Counted from the first letter of the stretch, positions 53,434 to 62,990 are shown. The stretch is DNA of 64,000 nt from Phycisphaerae bacterium RAS1 (GCA_007859745.1 SMLU01000001.1:62001-126000); one strand, 5' to 3'. Made by a program: numbers and translations. Notes: a model not told the origin generated them from the letters alone.

Positions 53434-53449
53434 GCAGGTCGGCTGCAAA
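53431..53449. promoter_or_regulatory. Candidate operator, copy 2 (TTTGCAG-N5-CTGCAAA)
   Basis: A perfect 7-bp-arm dyad, TTTGCAGgtcggCTGCAAA. Its left arm overlaps the predicted -10 box, as expected for a repressor site. Twelve bases before the ATG at 53462. Confidence 0.5.
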
Positions 53450-53461
53450 CGGGACGACGCC

Positions 53462-54685
53462 ATGCATCTGCCCCGCGCCCTGCTCGACGCCGTCGAAACC
53501 GCCTCGCGGCAGTTCCGCGCGCTGCTTCTGTGCGGCCCGCGGCAGGTCGGCAAGACCACGCTGCTGCGGCGCCTTGCCGGCGCGAAGCGCCGTTATGTCA
53601 CGCTCGATGACCCCGCCAGCCGTGAACTGGCGCGGCGCGACCCGGCCCTTTTCCTGGAGCGCTTCTCCCCCCCCGTCCTGATCGATGAGATTCAGTACGC
53701 ACCGCAGCTCTTGCCCCTGATCAAGATCGCGGTCGACTCCGGCCGCCGCGGCACGTCGATTTGGCTGACCGGCTCGCAGCAGTTTCACCTGATGCGCGGC
53801 GTCTCGGAGACGCTGGCCGGGCGCGTTGCGATTCTCAACCTGCTGGGGCTGTCGTCGCGCGAGCGGCGACGGCGAAATCTCGACCTGCCGCCGTTCCTGC
53901 CGACGCACGACGTGCTGCGCCGCCGCGAGGCTGACGCGCCGCGCCTGACGCTGCGGCAAACCTACCGGGACATCTGGCTGGGCGGCTTTCCGGCGCTGGT
54001 GACGCGCGCGGTGCGCGATCGCGATCTGTTTTTCAGCTCCTATGTGCAGACCTACCTGCAGCGCGACGTGCGCGACCTGGCGCGCGTCGGCGACGAGGCC
54101 GCGTTTCTGCGTTTCGTCAAGAGCGTCGCCGCCCGAACGGCGCAGCTCCTGAACCTATCCGACCTGGCGCGCGACGCGGACATTTCGGTCAACACCGCCA
54201 AAACCTGGCTCTCCATCCTGCAGACCAGCTTTCAGGTGATACTCCTGCCGCCCTATTACACGAACGTCACCAAGCGGCTGGTCAAGATGCCGAAGCTGTA
54301 CTTCCTTGACACCGGGCTATGCGCGTATCTCACCGATTGGTCCTCGCCCGACACCCTGGAGGCGGGCGCCATGAGCGGCGCGGTATTTGAGACGCACGTC
54401 GTGGCCGAAATCCTGAAGAGCTGGTGGAACGCCGGGAAGCAACCGAACCTGTACTATTACCGTGACAAGGACGGCCGCGAGGTTGACCTGCTCATCGCGC
54501 AAGACCGGGGGCTCTACGCGATCGAGATCAAGAAATCCTCGGCGCCGCGCGTCGACGCGGCCGCCGCGTTTGACGCGCTGCGCCGGCTGGACCAACCGCT
54601 CGCGTGTGGCGGTATTGTCTGCATGATCAATGAACGGCTGCCGCTGACACGCACCGTCGAATTGGTCCCGCTTAGCCTGCTGTAG
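53462..54685 (+). CDS. AAA ATPase with DUF4143 domain
   Basis: A 407-residue AAA-type ATPase of the DUF4143 group. Motifs: Walker A LLCGPRQVGKTTLLRRLAG near residue 23, Walker B VLIDEIQYAPQ, sensor SIWLTGSQQFHLMRGVSETLAGR. The DUF4143 domain starts near 210 (FFSSYVQTYLQRDVRDLA) and the end has YYYRDKDGREVDLLI and YAIEIKKSSAP, a PD-(D/E)xK nuclease-like Asp-x8-Glu-x-Lys arrangement. Such proteins are common and poorly understood; some act in defence or stress. The ATG at 53462 starts the family N-terminus (HLPRALLDAV). It follows two operator-like dyads and a promoter, so autoregulation is plausible. Confidence 0.83.
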   Translation: MHLPRALLDAVETASRQFRALLLCGPRQVGKTTLLRRLAGAKRRYVTLDDPASRELARRDPALFLERFSPPVLIDEIQYAPQLLPLIKIAVDSGRRGTSIWLTGSQQFHLMRGVSETLAGRVAILNLLGLSSRERRRRNLDLPPFLPTHDVLRRREADAPRLTLRQTYRDIWLGGFPALVTRAVRDRDLFFSSYVQTYLQRDVRDLARVGDEAAFLRFVKSVAARTAQLLNLSDLARDADISVNTAKTWLSILQTSFQVILLPPYYTNVTKRLVKMPKLYFLDTGLCAYLTDWSSPDTLEAGAMSGAVFETHVVAEILKSWWNAGKQPNLYYYRDKDGREVDLLIAQDRGLYAIEIKKSSAPRVDAAAAFDALRRLDQPLACGGIVCMINERLPLTRTVELVPLSLL

Positions 54686-54699
54686 CCGCGCCGAGCCTC

Positions 54700-56184
54700 A
54701 TGATCGAGTTTCACCACGTCACCAAGACCTTCGCCGGCGTCACGGCCCTCTCCGACGTCTCGCTCTCCATCCGCCGCGGCGAGTGTCACGCCCTCATGGG
54801 CGAGAACGGCGCAGGCAAATCTACGCTCGGCAAAGTGCTGGCCGGCATTCACCGTCCCAACAGCGGCGAGATTCGCATCGACGGGTCGCTGGTGCGCATC
54901 GCCTGTCCGGCGGATGCGGCCCGCGCCGGCGTCGGCATGGTGCATCAGGAGCTGGCCTTCTGCCCCGACCTCTCGGTCGCCGAAAACCTGGCCATGGGAC
55001 GCTACCCGCGCTGGGCCGGGCTATTCGTGCGCCGCGGCGAGATGGAGCAGCAGGCGCTGCGCCTGCTCGGCCGCATTGGGGCCCAGCTCGACGTCCGCCG
55101 GCCGATGCGCGAGCTCTCGACCGCGCAGGAGCAACTGGTGCAGATCGCCGCGGCGGTCGGCTCGGGGGCCAGCATCATCGTCTTCGACGAACCGACCAGC
55201 TCGCTGTCCGAGGTCGAGGCGCAGCGCCTGTTCGCACTGATTGAATCGCTGAAGGGCCGCGGCGTCACGGTAATTTACGTGTCGCATCGCATGCCCGAAG
55301 TCTTCCGGCTGGCCGATCGGATCAGCGTGCTGCGAGACGGCCGCTACGTGGGCACCGTCGAAAAAGCCGAGACCTCCGAGGACGAGCTGGTGCGAATGAT
55401 GATCGGGCGCTCGGTGTCGGCATACGTTCCGCAGCACCTGGCCGCCGCGCCCGGCCCGCTGCGCCTGCAGGTCGAGCGCCTCAGCTCGCCGCGCCGATTC
55501 GAGAGCGTCTCGCTCGAATTGCGTTCAGGCGAGATCGTCGGGCTGGCCGGGCTGGTCGGAGCCGGCCGCAGCGAGCTGGCGCAGGCCATCTTCGGGCTGG
55601 ACGCGGCGGCCCGCGGCGTCGTGCGAGTCGACGGATCGGCGCTGCGGCCGGGAGACGTGCGCAATGCGCTGCACCGCGGCGTCGGCCTCGTGCCGGAGGA
55701 CCGCAAGCGGCAGGGGCTGGTCTTGCAGATGAGCGGGCGCGAGAACTGCTCGATGGTGATCCTGCGCTGGCTGCGGCGATTCCTGCTGCTGGACCGGGCG
55801 CGCGAGCGGCGCCAGGCGGCCGACCTGTTCGCGAAGCTGGCGGTGAAAACGCCCTCGATCGAGACGGCCGTCGCAAACCTGAGCGGCGGAAATCAGCAGA
55901 AGGTGGTCATCGCCAAGTGGCTGGCGCGAAAGCTGAACGTGCTGATCGTGGACGAGCCGACGCGCGGCGTCGACGTCGGGGCCAAGGCGGCCATCCACGC
56001 GCTGCTGGACGACCTCGCGCGGCAGGGACTGGCGATCCTGCTCATCTCCTCAGAACTGCCGGAGATCGTGAGTCTCTCGACGCGCGTGCTGGTGATGCGC
56101 GAGGGGCGAATCGTCGGCCACGTGCCGCGGGCCGAGGCGACGCAGGAGCGACTGATGGCGCTGATGGCGGGCGTAGCGGCCTGA
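54700..56184 (+). CDS. Sugar ABC transporter ATP-binding protein (RbsA/MglA type)
   Basis: A 494-residue tandem-ATPase subunit of a sugar importer. First domain: Walker A GENGAGKST near residue 35, atypical signature LSTAQEQLVQIA in place of LSxGxxQ, Walker B IIVFDEPTSSL and switch His VSHR. Second domain: no classical Walker A but GLVGAGRSELA, signature LSGGNQQKVVIAKWL and DEPTRGVDVG. Both are standard for RbsA-type proteins. No permease or binding-protein gene follows, so partners lie elsewhere. Next downstream is a secreted glycoside-hydrolase-like gene, suggesting sugar use. Confidence 0.9.
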   Translation: MIEFHHVTKTFAGVTALSDVSLSIRRGECHALMGENGAGKSTLGKVLAGIHRPNSGEIRIDGSLVRIACPADAARAGVGMVHQELAFCPDLSVAENLAMGRYPRWAGLFVRRGEMEQQALRLLGRIGAQLDVRRPMRELSTAQEQLVQIAAAVGSGASIIVFDEPTSSLSEVEAQRLFALIESLKGRGVTVIYVSHRMPEVFRLADRISVLRDGRYVGTVEKAETSEDELVRMMIGRSVSAYVPQHLAAAPGPLRLQVERLSSPRRFESVSLELRSGEIVGLAGLVGAGRSELAQAIFGLDAAARGVVRVDGSALRPGDVRNALHRGVGLVPEDRKRQGLVLQMSGRENCSMVILRWLRRFLLLDRARERRQAADLFAKLAVKTPSIETAVANLSGGNQQKVVIAKWLARKLNVLIVDEPTRGVDVGAKAAIHALLDDLARQGLAILLISSELPEIVSLSTRVLVMREGRIVGHVPRAEATQERLMALMAGVAA

Positions 56185-56188
56185 GTCG

Positions 56189-56246
56189 GAACGCGAAGCG
56201 CGAGCGAGCGCCTGCCGGCGCATGCGCTCGCTTGCGCTTCGCGTTC
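56189..56246. repeat. GAACGCGAAGCGCGAGCG palindromic repeat
   Basis: GAACGCGAAGCGCGAGCGAG faces CGCTCGCTTGCGCTTCGCGT across a short loop, after the ABC ATPase gene. A related pair lies at 60756-60838. Confidence 0.55.
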
Positions 56247-56324
56247 TGAATTGTGGCGCGGCGCCAACGTCCGTCCGAGCCAGCCGGCTCGCCCTGAATG
56301 CGCGCTGCACTTAGAATCCCACGT

Positions 56325-59300
56325 ATGAAAGCGATTGCAGCGCTCCTCTGCCTCGTGACGCCCGTATGCGCCCGGGCCCAGTCGGACCTCAGCGGTTCGT
56401 GCGACAGCGCCGACGGCTGGAGGATCATCTCCTCCGACGGCGTGAAGGCCGCCGTGAATTCGGTCGAGCTCGACGGCGGCAAGGTCCTGCGGCTCGATTT
56501 TGATTTTACGACCGGGGCGGGCTTCTGCGTCTTGCGACGCGAGCTGGCGCTCGAGCTCCCGGAGAACTATCGCTTCGCGTTTCGGGTTCGCGGCCAGTGC
56601 CCGCGCAACAACTTCGAGTTCAAGCTGGTCGATCCATCCGGCGACAACGTCTGGTGGGTCAATCGGCAGAACTTCGAGTTCCCGGCCGAGTGGACGCCGG
56701 TCTCCTACCGCGCGCGGCACTTCCGCTTCGCCTGGGGACCATCGGGCGGCGCGACGCTGAAAAAACTGGGCGCTATCGAATTCGCCATCGCCGCGGCCAG
56801 CGGCGGAAAGGGGTCGGTCTTTTTCGACGATCTGCGATTCGAGACGCTGGATCCGCCGTCGCGCACACCCGCGCCGCCGGCGCTGCGCGCCAGCTCGTGG
56901 GCGCCCGGCGCGGCGCCGCGCGAGACGCTCGCCGAAAGCGGCGAGATCGGCTGGTCGCCTGCGGCGAACGATCAGACGCCTCATCTAAACATCGATCTGC
57001 ACAGCCTGCGCGAATTGGGCGGGCTCTACGTCGATTTCGACGGCCCGCCGAAACCCATCGCGGTTTCGCTTTCGGAGGACGGCCGCGCGTGGTCCGCGCC
57101 CCTGATCGATCAGACGACGCCGGTCCGCGGCTACTTCGCCGCACCCGACCTTCAGACCCGCTACCTGCGCGTGACGATCGACCGCGGCGGGGCGCCCGCG
57201 GCTGCAGCGCCGACGCTGCGCACGCTGCGGCTGCTGCCGGTCGAGGCGGGCGAATCGCAAAATGAGCTGCTGAGCATCATGGCCCGCGAGTCTCGCCGCG
57301 GTCTTTTCCCGCAGTATTTCCTGGGGCAGGCCACGCCGTGGACCGTCGTCGGCGCGCCCGGCGACGATAAGGAAGCGCTGGTCGACATCTACGGGGCGGT
57401 CGAAGTGGAAAAACTCGGCTGGCGGATCGAGCCGTTTCTCCAAACGCCGGGCGGGCTGCGTACCTGGGCGGATGCGTCAATCTCGCGCGCGCTGATGGAT
57501 GACTACCTGCCGATTCCGCAGATCTCCTGGCTAATTGACGGACTGCGGCTCGAAATCACCGCACTCGCCGCCGGACCGGCCGGCTCATCAACGCTCTGGC
57601 TCCGCTATCGCGTCGTCAATGAGTCCACGACTGAGCAACCCGTGCGTTTGACGCTGCTCATGCGGCCGTTCCAGGTGCTGCCGCCGTGGCAGGCGCTCAA
57701 TATCACCGGCGGCGTCGGTCGGATTCGTTCGATCGTCGCCGAGCCGCCCGCCTGGCGCGTCGAGGGCCGGCCGATTGCGTTCTCGCGAAAGCCGGACGAC
57801 TGCGGGACCACGCCGTTCCGGCCGTTAGGAGACTGCGCCGCGTGGATCGAGCAATTCGACCACTTGCCGAGCGGCTTCGTCGGCGAAGACCGCGCCGGAC
57901 TGGCGTCGGGCGCTGCGGCGTTTGACCTGCCGCTGGGTCCGGGCGAAAGCCGGACGATCATCGCCGCCGCGGCGCTGCATGGCGACGCGATGCCGGCGCT
58001 GGCGACGGCGGCCGAGAACGCGGGCGACGCGCTCTTCGAGGCGGCGCTGCGCGAGACGGCGGAATACTGGCGGCGCGAGCTGAGCCGCGTGCGCCTGTCG
58101 CTGCCACCCCCCGGCAAGAAGCTGGCCGACACCTTCCGCACGATCCAGGCGCACATTCTCATCAACGCCGACGGCCCCGGCATTCAGCCCGGCTCGCGCA
58201 GCTACGAGCGAAGCTGGATTCGCGACGGGGCGCTCACCTCCACCGCCCTGCTGTACACCGGTCACGCGGAGCAGGTGCAGCGCTTCATCGACTGGTTTGC
58301 TCCTTACCAGTTCGAGAGCGGAAAAGTCCCCTGCGTCGTCGATCGCCGCGGGCCAGACCCGGTGCCCGAGCACGACAGCACCGGCCAACTGATCTACCTG
58401 CTGCTGAAGTATTACCAGTTCACCGGCGACCGCGAGATGCTCGTGCGGCACCTGCCGCGGGTCGAAGCCGGCGTCGCGTATCTGCAGTCGCTGCGGGCGC
58501 AGCGCATGACGCCGGAATTCCGCGACGGCCCGCCGGAGACGCGCGTCAGGTACGGCCTCGTCACTGAGTCCATCAGTCACGAGGGCTACTCAGCCAAGCC
58601 GATGCACTCCTACTGGGACGACTTTTTCACGTTGCGCGGCTTCAAAGACGCGGCCACGATCGCGAAGATCGTCGAGCGGCCCGACCTGGAGCAGCGCTTC
58701 GCGGCCATCCGCGATGAGTTCCACCGCTGCCTCTACGACTCGCTCACGCTCGCGATCGAGTCGAAAAAAGTGGATTACATTCCCGGTTGTGCCGAGCTGG
58801 GCGACTTCGACGCCACGTCAACCGCCGTCGCCCTCTACCCCTGCGGCGAGGCGGCCAACCTGCCGCAGCCGGCGGGGCGAAATACGTTTGACCGCTACTT
58901 CCGCTTTTTCTGCGACCGCCGCGACCAGAAGACCGAGTGGAAAGACTACACGCCTTACGAGGTGCGACTGATCAATACATTTGTTCGGCTCGGCCAGCCG
59001 CAGCGGGCGCACGAGCTGGCGGACTTCTTCCTGGCGGATCAGAGCCCGCCGGAGTGGAATCAGTGGGCGGAGGTGGTCCATCGCGATCACAGCGCGCCGC
59101 AGTTCATCGGCGACATGCCGCACACCTGGGTCGGGTCGGATTTTCTCAGCGCGGCGCGGGCGATGTTTGTGTACGAGCGCGACGCGGATCAGGCGCTGGT
59201 GCTCGGAGCGGGAGTGCGCCCGGAGTGGACCAGTACGCCGGGCGTCGCGGTCGAGGACTTTCCGACCGAGTATGGGCCGGTTTCTTACAAGCTCTTCGGC

Positions 59301-59480
59301 GATTCCGCGAGCCTGACGCTCGAGCTGTCAACCGACGCATCGCCGCCGGGTGGATTTGCGCTTGTGAGCCCGTTCAACCGGCCGATTCGGGCGATCGAAG
59401 TGAACGGCGCGCCGAACGAGCCGCGCGACGCGACGGAGGCACGCTTCCCAACAAAAGGACACATCGTTCTGCGGTATTGA
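56325..59480 (+). CDS. Secreted six-hairpin glycoside-hydrolase-like protein
   Basis: A 1051-residue exported protein with signal peptide MKAIAALLCLVTPVCARA. The N-terminal domain (about 20-190) is a beta-jelly-roll CBM-like fold (VLRLDFDFTTGAGFCVLRREL...FFDDLRFETL). A discoidin (F5/8C)-like domain follows (about 210-320). The rest is a mixed beta and alpha/alpha-toroid glycosidase of the GH15/GH63 or debranching-enzyme type, with YERSWIRDGALTSTALLYTGH (about 633) and YLLLKYYQFTGDREML, AYEGYSAKPMHSYWDDFFTLRGF-like, and DYTPYEVRLINTF. Candidate acids are in SWIRDG and the HRDHSAPQFIGDMPHTW region. Probable role: cleavage of a glucan or glycoprotein sugar at the cell surface; the exact family is uncertain. 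It follows the sugar ABC ATPase gene. Confidence 0.8.
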   Translation: MKAIAALLCLVTPVCARAQSDLSGSCDSADGWRIISSDGVKAAVNSVELDGGKVLRLDFDFTTGAGFCVLRRELALELPENYRFAFRVRGQCPRNNFEFKLVDPSGDNVWWVNRQNFEFPAEWTPVSYRARHFRFAWGPSGGATLKKLGAIEFAIAAASGGKGSVFFDDLRFETLDPPSRTPAPPALRASSWAPGAAPRETLAESGEIGWSPAANDQTPHLNIDLHSLRELGGLYVDFDGPPKPIAVSLSEDGRAWSAPLIDQTTPVRGYFAAPDLQTRYLRVTIDRGGAPAAAAPTLRTLRLLPVEAGESQNELLSIMARESRRGLFPQYFLGQATPWTVVGAPGDDKEALVDIYGAVEVEKLGWRIEPFLQTPGGLRTWADASISRALMDDYLPIPQISWLIDGLRLEITALAAGPAGSSTLWLRYRVVNESTTEQPVRLTLLMRPFQVLPPWQALNITGGVGRIRSIVAEPPAWRVEGRPIAFSRKPDDCGTTPFRPLGDCAAWIEQFDHLPSGFVGEDRAGLASGAAAFDLPLGPGESRTIIAAAALHGDAMPALATAAENAGDALFEAALRETAEYWRRELSRVRLSLPPPGKKLADTFRTIQAHILINADGPGIQPGSRSYERSWIRDGALTSTALLYTGHAEQVQRFIDWFAPYQFESGKVPCVVDRRGPDPVPEHDSTGQLIYLLLKYYQFTGDREMLVRHLPRVEAGVAYLQSLRAQRMTPEFRDGPPETRVRYGLVTESISHEGYSAKPMHSYWDDFFTLRGFKDAATIAKIVERPDLEQRFAAIRDEFHRCLYDSLTLAIESKKVDYIPGCAELGDFDATSTAVALYPCGEAANLPQPAGRNTFDRYFRFFCDRRDQKTEWKDYTPYEVRLINTFVRLGQPQRAHELADFFLADQSPPEWNQWAEVVHRDHSAPQFIGDMPHTWVGSDFLSAARAMFVYERDADQALVLGAGVRPEWTSTPGVAVEDFPTEYGPVSYKLFGDSASLTLELSTDASPPGGFALVSPFNRPIRAIEVNGAPNEPRDATEARFPTKGHIVLRY

Positions 59481-59492
59481 ACTCTTCTTAGA

Positions 59493-59547
59493 ACCCCGCA
59501 CGGAAGTGCGGGGCATGCTCGCCCGCCACTTCCGTGGCGGGTTCTGT
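59493..59547. terminator. Hairpin between convergent genes, possible terminator
   Basis: AACCCCGCACGGAAGTGCGG and CCGCCACTTCCGTGGCGGGT can pair with each other and within themselves, between the glycosidase gene and the zinc-ribbon membrane gene. There is no T-tract, so a terminator role is inferred from position only. Related to 26738-26786. Confidence 0.4.
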
Positions 59548-59558
59548 TCGGCGCTCTA

Positions 59559-60610
59559 CTAGCTGCTGCTGAACCCGCCGGCGCCCAGTTTGAACGCGCT
59601 CGAAACCGCGAGAAAGATAAAGAGCGCGTCGATGATGCCGAAGGAAGCCTGGAAGAAGAACGCAACCAGGGCGCCTGCGCCTGGGTCGGCCCCGTCGCCA
59701 TCCTCGCCGCCGTCCTCGTCGTCCTCGGCAGCATCCTCCCCGCCGCGCTGCGCGGCCGTTCGTGACGGTTTTGACGCCGCGGCCGTTTTCGCCTTCTTCT
59801 CCTCCTCCTCGGCCAGGAGCCGGTCCTTTTCGCGATACTCGGCCGCCAGCCGGTCGACTTCGGCGCGTTTCATGCTCTTCACACGCCGCTCCGCCTTCTC
59901 GCCCGCTTCCTCCCACTGCGCGTCGCTGGCCTCCTCTGTTTTGACGCCTTTCTCGGCCAGGATTTCTTCCGCGATGTGCCGTGCGACGAACAGTTGCTTC
60001 AGCTCGCTGTTGGACGTGTCGCCGCTGATCACCGCGCCGATCACCCAGACGAAGATCACAATCTTCGCGGCCAGCACCCCGAGCAGCGAAATGCCGGCGG
60101 CGACGATGCCGGCCATGGAGCTGGGCTCGCCGTAGCCGATGGCATCCCCACGCCGGCGGCGATGCCGACGCCCCAGGCGATATAACCGATCTCGTATCCC
60201 GTGCCGACGGCCACGCCGGCCCACAGGGCGGCGCCGAGCAGCGCGCCGACCAGGCTGAGCAGGCAGCCCAGCGCGAAGCGCCCGCCGACGCGGGCCGCCA
60301 TGCCCACCAGCGCGCCGCCCGCGGATGCGATCGTCGCGGCCGACTGTCCGACGTGCCAGTTCGAATCGGCCTCGGTCGGTGGCGGCGACGCTTTCAGGGT
60401 TGGGGTCGAGATCGCCTGGGCGGAGGATTCGGCCGCCGCAAGCGAATCCAGCGGGTCATCCGCAACGATCGGCGTGGGTTCCTCTGCGCCGGGGACGACC
60501 AGCACGTGCTGGCAGCGCGGGCAGCGGATTTTTCGCCCCACGGCGCTCTCCGGCGCCTTGAGTCTGGATCCGCACTGATCACAGCGAATAACGATCTTGC
60601 CTTCCGCCAT
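59559..60610 (-). pseudogene. Zinc-ribbon membrane protein, frameshifted
   Basis: The gene is about 350 residues if one base is restored. It starts MAEGKIVIRCDQCGSRLKAPESAVGRKIRCPRCQHVLVV, a four-Cys zinc ribbon, then an acidic linker, membrane helices (FALGCLLSLVGALLGAALWAGVAV), YEIGYIAWGVGIAAGVG, and after the shift AIGYGEPSSMAGIVAAGISLLGVLAAKIVIFVWVIG, a Glu/Lys coiled coil and two C-terminal helices. The shift is near 60146-60149, a CCCC run in the plus strand where a fifth C would restore the frame. GGAGG precedes the ATG at 60610. It may be a sequencing error or a real mutation; the function is unknown. Confidence 0.75.
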
Positions 60611-61057
60611 GGCGCCGCCCTCCGGGTTCTTCCGCCGATCGTCGAGAAATGCGCCGTGCATGCGCCGCGCCGCCCGACGCAGCCCCGCAGCACGCGCCGA
60701 TAGTGTACCGCGCGCGATTGCGCGGGCGGAACGGGCGACGGCGGCCCACTGGGAACCGAGCCCCAAGCGCAAGCGCGTGGGCTTTTTCAGGGTTGGACGA
60801 TTCCCGCACAAACAGCCGCGCGCTTGCGCTCGGGGCTCAGATTGCGACGCCGCCAAAACGGGCCCGCACTCCCCACCGGGCATTCGCGGTTGTTTCGATT
60901 GCCCGCGCGTGGATTGCCTCATATCATGGACTTCGTGCAGGGCCGAAACCCCCATCATCGCTGTTCGATTTGCTGTCGTCTGCGCGGCGCTGCCCGCTGA
61001 TGTCGCCGCGCGCGAACGCGCCGCCTCGCCCGACTCAGTCCATCCGGAGCCTCGAAT
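60611..61057. other. Intergenic region with an inverted repeat, no gene seen
   Basis: No supported gene in these 447 bases between divergent genes. It contains an inverted repeat 60756-60838 (GAGCCCCAAGCGCAAGCGCG facing CGCGCTTGCGCTCGGGGCTC), related to the 56189 element. The rest is the leader of the methionine-salvage operon; no convincing promoter boxes were seen. Confidence 0.5.
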
Positions 61058-62230
61058 ATGAGCCGATTCCTATCGCAGCGCCTCGCAGGCATGAGCCAGT
61101 CCGAAATCCGCAACATGACGCGCGAGTGCGAGCGCGTCGGCGGCATCAATCTGGGGCAGGGGCTGGGCGATCTGCCCACGCCGCCCCTGGTGCGCGACGG
61201 CGCGATTCAGGCCATTCACGACCGCCGCAGCCTGTACTCGTTTCCCGAGGGCATCGTCGAGCTGCGGCAGCTCATCGCCGATAAGCTGCGGCGCGACAAC
61301 GGGATCGAGGCTGATCCCACGAGCGAGATCGTCGTCACGGTCGGCTCGTCGGGCGGGTTTGCCTGCACGATCATGGGCTGCCTGAACCCCGGCGACGGGA
61401 TCGTCCTGTTTGAGCCCTACTACGGCTATCACCTGAACGCCGCCCTGCTGGCGGGGCTGGAGCCGCAGTTCGTGCCGCTGTCGCCGCCGGCGTTCGCCAT
61501 CGACGAGGCCGCGCTGCGGGCGGCAATCCGCCCGAACACGCGCGCGATTGTGCTCTGCACGCCCTCGAATCCGAGCGGGAAAATGTACGCCGAGGCGGAT
61601 TTCCAGATGCTGGATCGCGTCTGCCGCGAGCGCGACCTGCTGCTGATCACCGACGAGATTTACGAATACATCATTTACGACGGCCGAACGCACGTCTGCC
61701 CAGCGACGGTGGGCGACCTGCGCGACCGAACCGTGACGCTGATGGGGCTGTCGAAGACGTTCAGCATCACCGGTTGGCGCATCGGCTACGCGGTCGCGCC
61801 GCAGCCCCTGGCGCGGGCGATCACGCTGGCGCAGGATCTGTTCTACGTGTGCGCACCGACGCCGCTGCAACACGGCGTGGCAAACGGCTTCAAGGCGCCG
61901 CGGGAGTTCTTCTCGCGGCTGAAGGCGGAGTATCAACGGAAGCGGGACATTCTGTGCGACGGGCTGGCGGCGGCGGGGCTGCGGCCGATCGTGCCGGAGG
62001 GGGCGTATTACGTGCTGGCGGAGATCGGGCACCTGGGCTTTCCGAATGCGAAGGCGGCGGCGATGGCGCTGCTGGAGGAAACCAAAGTGGCCAGCGTGCC
62101 GGGAACGGCGTTCTATCAGAGCGAAACGGGGCAGAAGCTGCTGCGGTTCTGCTTCGCCAAGGAAGACGACCTGCTGCGCGAGGCGGCCAGGCGAATCCGG
62201 AGCTTCCGGGGAGCGCCGGTCCATGCTTGA
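61058..62230 (+). CDS. PLP-dependent class I aminotransferase, probably methionine aminotransferase of methionine salvage
   Basis: A 390-residue fold-type I aminotransferase with YSFPEGIVELRQLIADKL, VGSSGGFACTIMGCLNPGD, CTPSNPSGKMY, ITDEIYEYIIYD and the PLP Lys233 in GLSKTFSITGWRIGYAV. The C-terminal GAYYVLAEIGHL and VPGTAFYQSETGQKLLRFCFA (substrate-carboxylate Arg in LLRFCFA) are family-normal. Its end overlaps the mtnB start by eight bases, and the whole strand continues into mtnD and mtnC, so the likely reaction is the last salvage step, amination of 2-keto-4-methylthiobutyrate to methionine. Sequence alone would also allow other class I substrates. Confidence 0.85.
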   Translation: MSRFLSQRLAGMSQSEIRNMTRECERVGGINLGQGLGDLPTPPLVRDGAIQAIHDRRSLYSFPEGIVELRQLIADKLRRDNGIEADPTSEIVVTVGSSGGFACTIMGCLNPGDGIVLFEPYYGYHLNAALLAGLEPQFVPLSPPAFAIDEAALRAAIRPNTRAIVLCTPSNPSGKMYAEADFQMLDRVCRERDLLLITDEIYEYIIYDGRTHVCPATVGDLRDRTVTLMGLSKTFSITGWRIGYAVAPQPLARAITLAQDLFYVCAPTPLQHGVANGFKAPREFFSRLKAEYQRKRDILCDGLAAAGLRPIVPEGAYYVLAEIGHLGFPNAKAAAMALLEETKVASVPGTAFYQSETGQKLLRFCFAKEDDLLREAARRIRSFRGAPVHA

Positions 62231-62882
62231 GTTCGTGCCGGGCTTGCTGGATCGCGGGCCGGCGGCGGTGGCGGCGGCGCGGCATGCGCTCGCGGACCTG
62301 TCCGCCATGCTCTACGAGCGCGGCTGGGCCTTCGGAACCAGCGGCAATTACAGCGCGCTGCTCAGCCACGAGCCGCTGCGGCTGCTGATCACGGCCAGCG
62401 GGCGCGACAAGCGACGGCTGACGGACACGGATTTCACGATCGTTGACGAACGGGGGCGCACGGTCGACGCCGGCGCGCCCCGGCCATCGGCGGAGACGAT
62501 GCTGCACGTGACGCTGGCGCAGCGCGGCTGCGTGGGATCGGTGCTGCACACGCACTCAACCTGGAACACGGTGCTTTCGGACCTGCATGCGGCGCGCGGG
62601 GCGTTGCGGATCGAGGGCTACGAGATGCTGAAGGGGCTGACGGGCGTCACGACCCACGAGAGCGCCATCGAGATTCCGATCTTCGAGAACACGCAGGATA
62701 TCCCGGACCTGGCGCTGCGCGTGGCGGCGCGGCTGGATGAGACCGGCGACGGGCTGCCCTGGGCATTTCTGATTCGGCGGCACGGGCTGTACACATGGGG
62801 GCGCGACCTGGCCGAAGCCCGGCGGCACGTGGAGATTCTGGAGTTCTTGTTCGAGGTGGTCGGTCGAAGTTCAGGGCTGTAA
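62223..62882 (+). CDS. mtnB: Methylthioribulose-1-phosphate dehydratase
   Basis: A 219-residue class II aldolase-fold zinc enzyme of methionine salvage. Conserved parts are [66 protein letters not shown] (His-x-His zinc ligands), [10 protein letters not shown] with the acid/base Glu, and [29 protein letters not shown] with the third His. The ATG at 62223 overlaps the aminotransferase stop. It dehydrates methylthioribulose-1-phosphate to the diketo product used by MtnC. Confidence 0.92.
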   Translation: MLEFVPGLLDRGPAAVAAARHALADLSAMLYERGWAFGTSGNYSALLSHEPLRLLITASGRDKRRLTDTDFTIVDERGRTVDAGAPRPSAETMLHVTLAQRGCVGSVLHTHSTWNTVLSDLHAARGALRIEGYEMLKGLTGVTTHESAIEIPIFENTQDIPDLALRVAARLDETGDGLPWAFLIRRHGLYTWGRDLAEARRHVEILEFLFEVVGRSSGL

Positions 62883-62896
62883 CGGCCGTCGGTGTC

Positions 62897-62990
62897 GCCG
62901 GTTTTTTGTGGCACCGGTTTTTTGTGGCACCGGTTTTTTGTGGCACCGGTTTCCAACCGGTGGTTGTTTGCACGGGTTTCCAACCCGTGC
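62897..62990. repeat. Tandem 16-bp repeat and two small hairpins inside the mtn operon
   Basis: About three and a half units of GGCACCGGTTTTTTGT run from 62897 to 62955. Then the perfect palindromes CACCGGTTTCCAACCGGTG (62944-62962) and GCACGGGTTTCCAACCCGTG (62970-62989) follow, all between mtnB and mtnD. Function unknown. Confidence 0.75.

Noticed and set aside
53462-54685. Toxin-antitoxin or defence island around the DUF4143 ATPase
   Set aside because: No companion toxin, nuclease or defence gene is adjacent, so a defence claim would go beyond the sequence.
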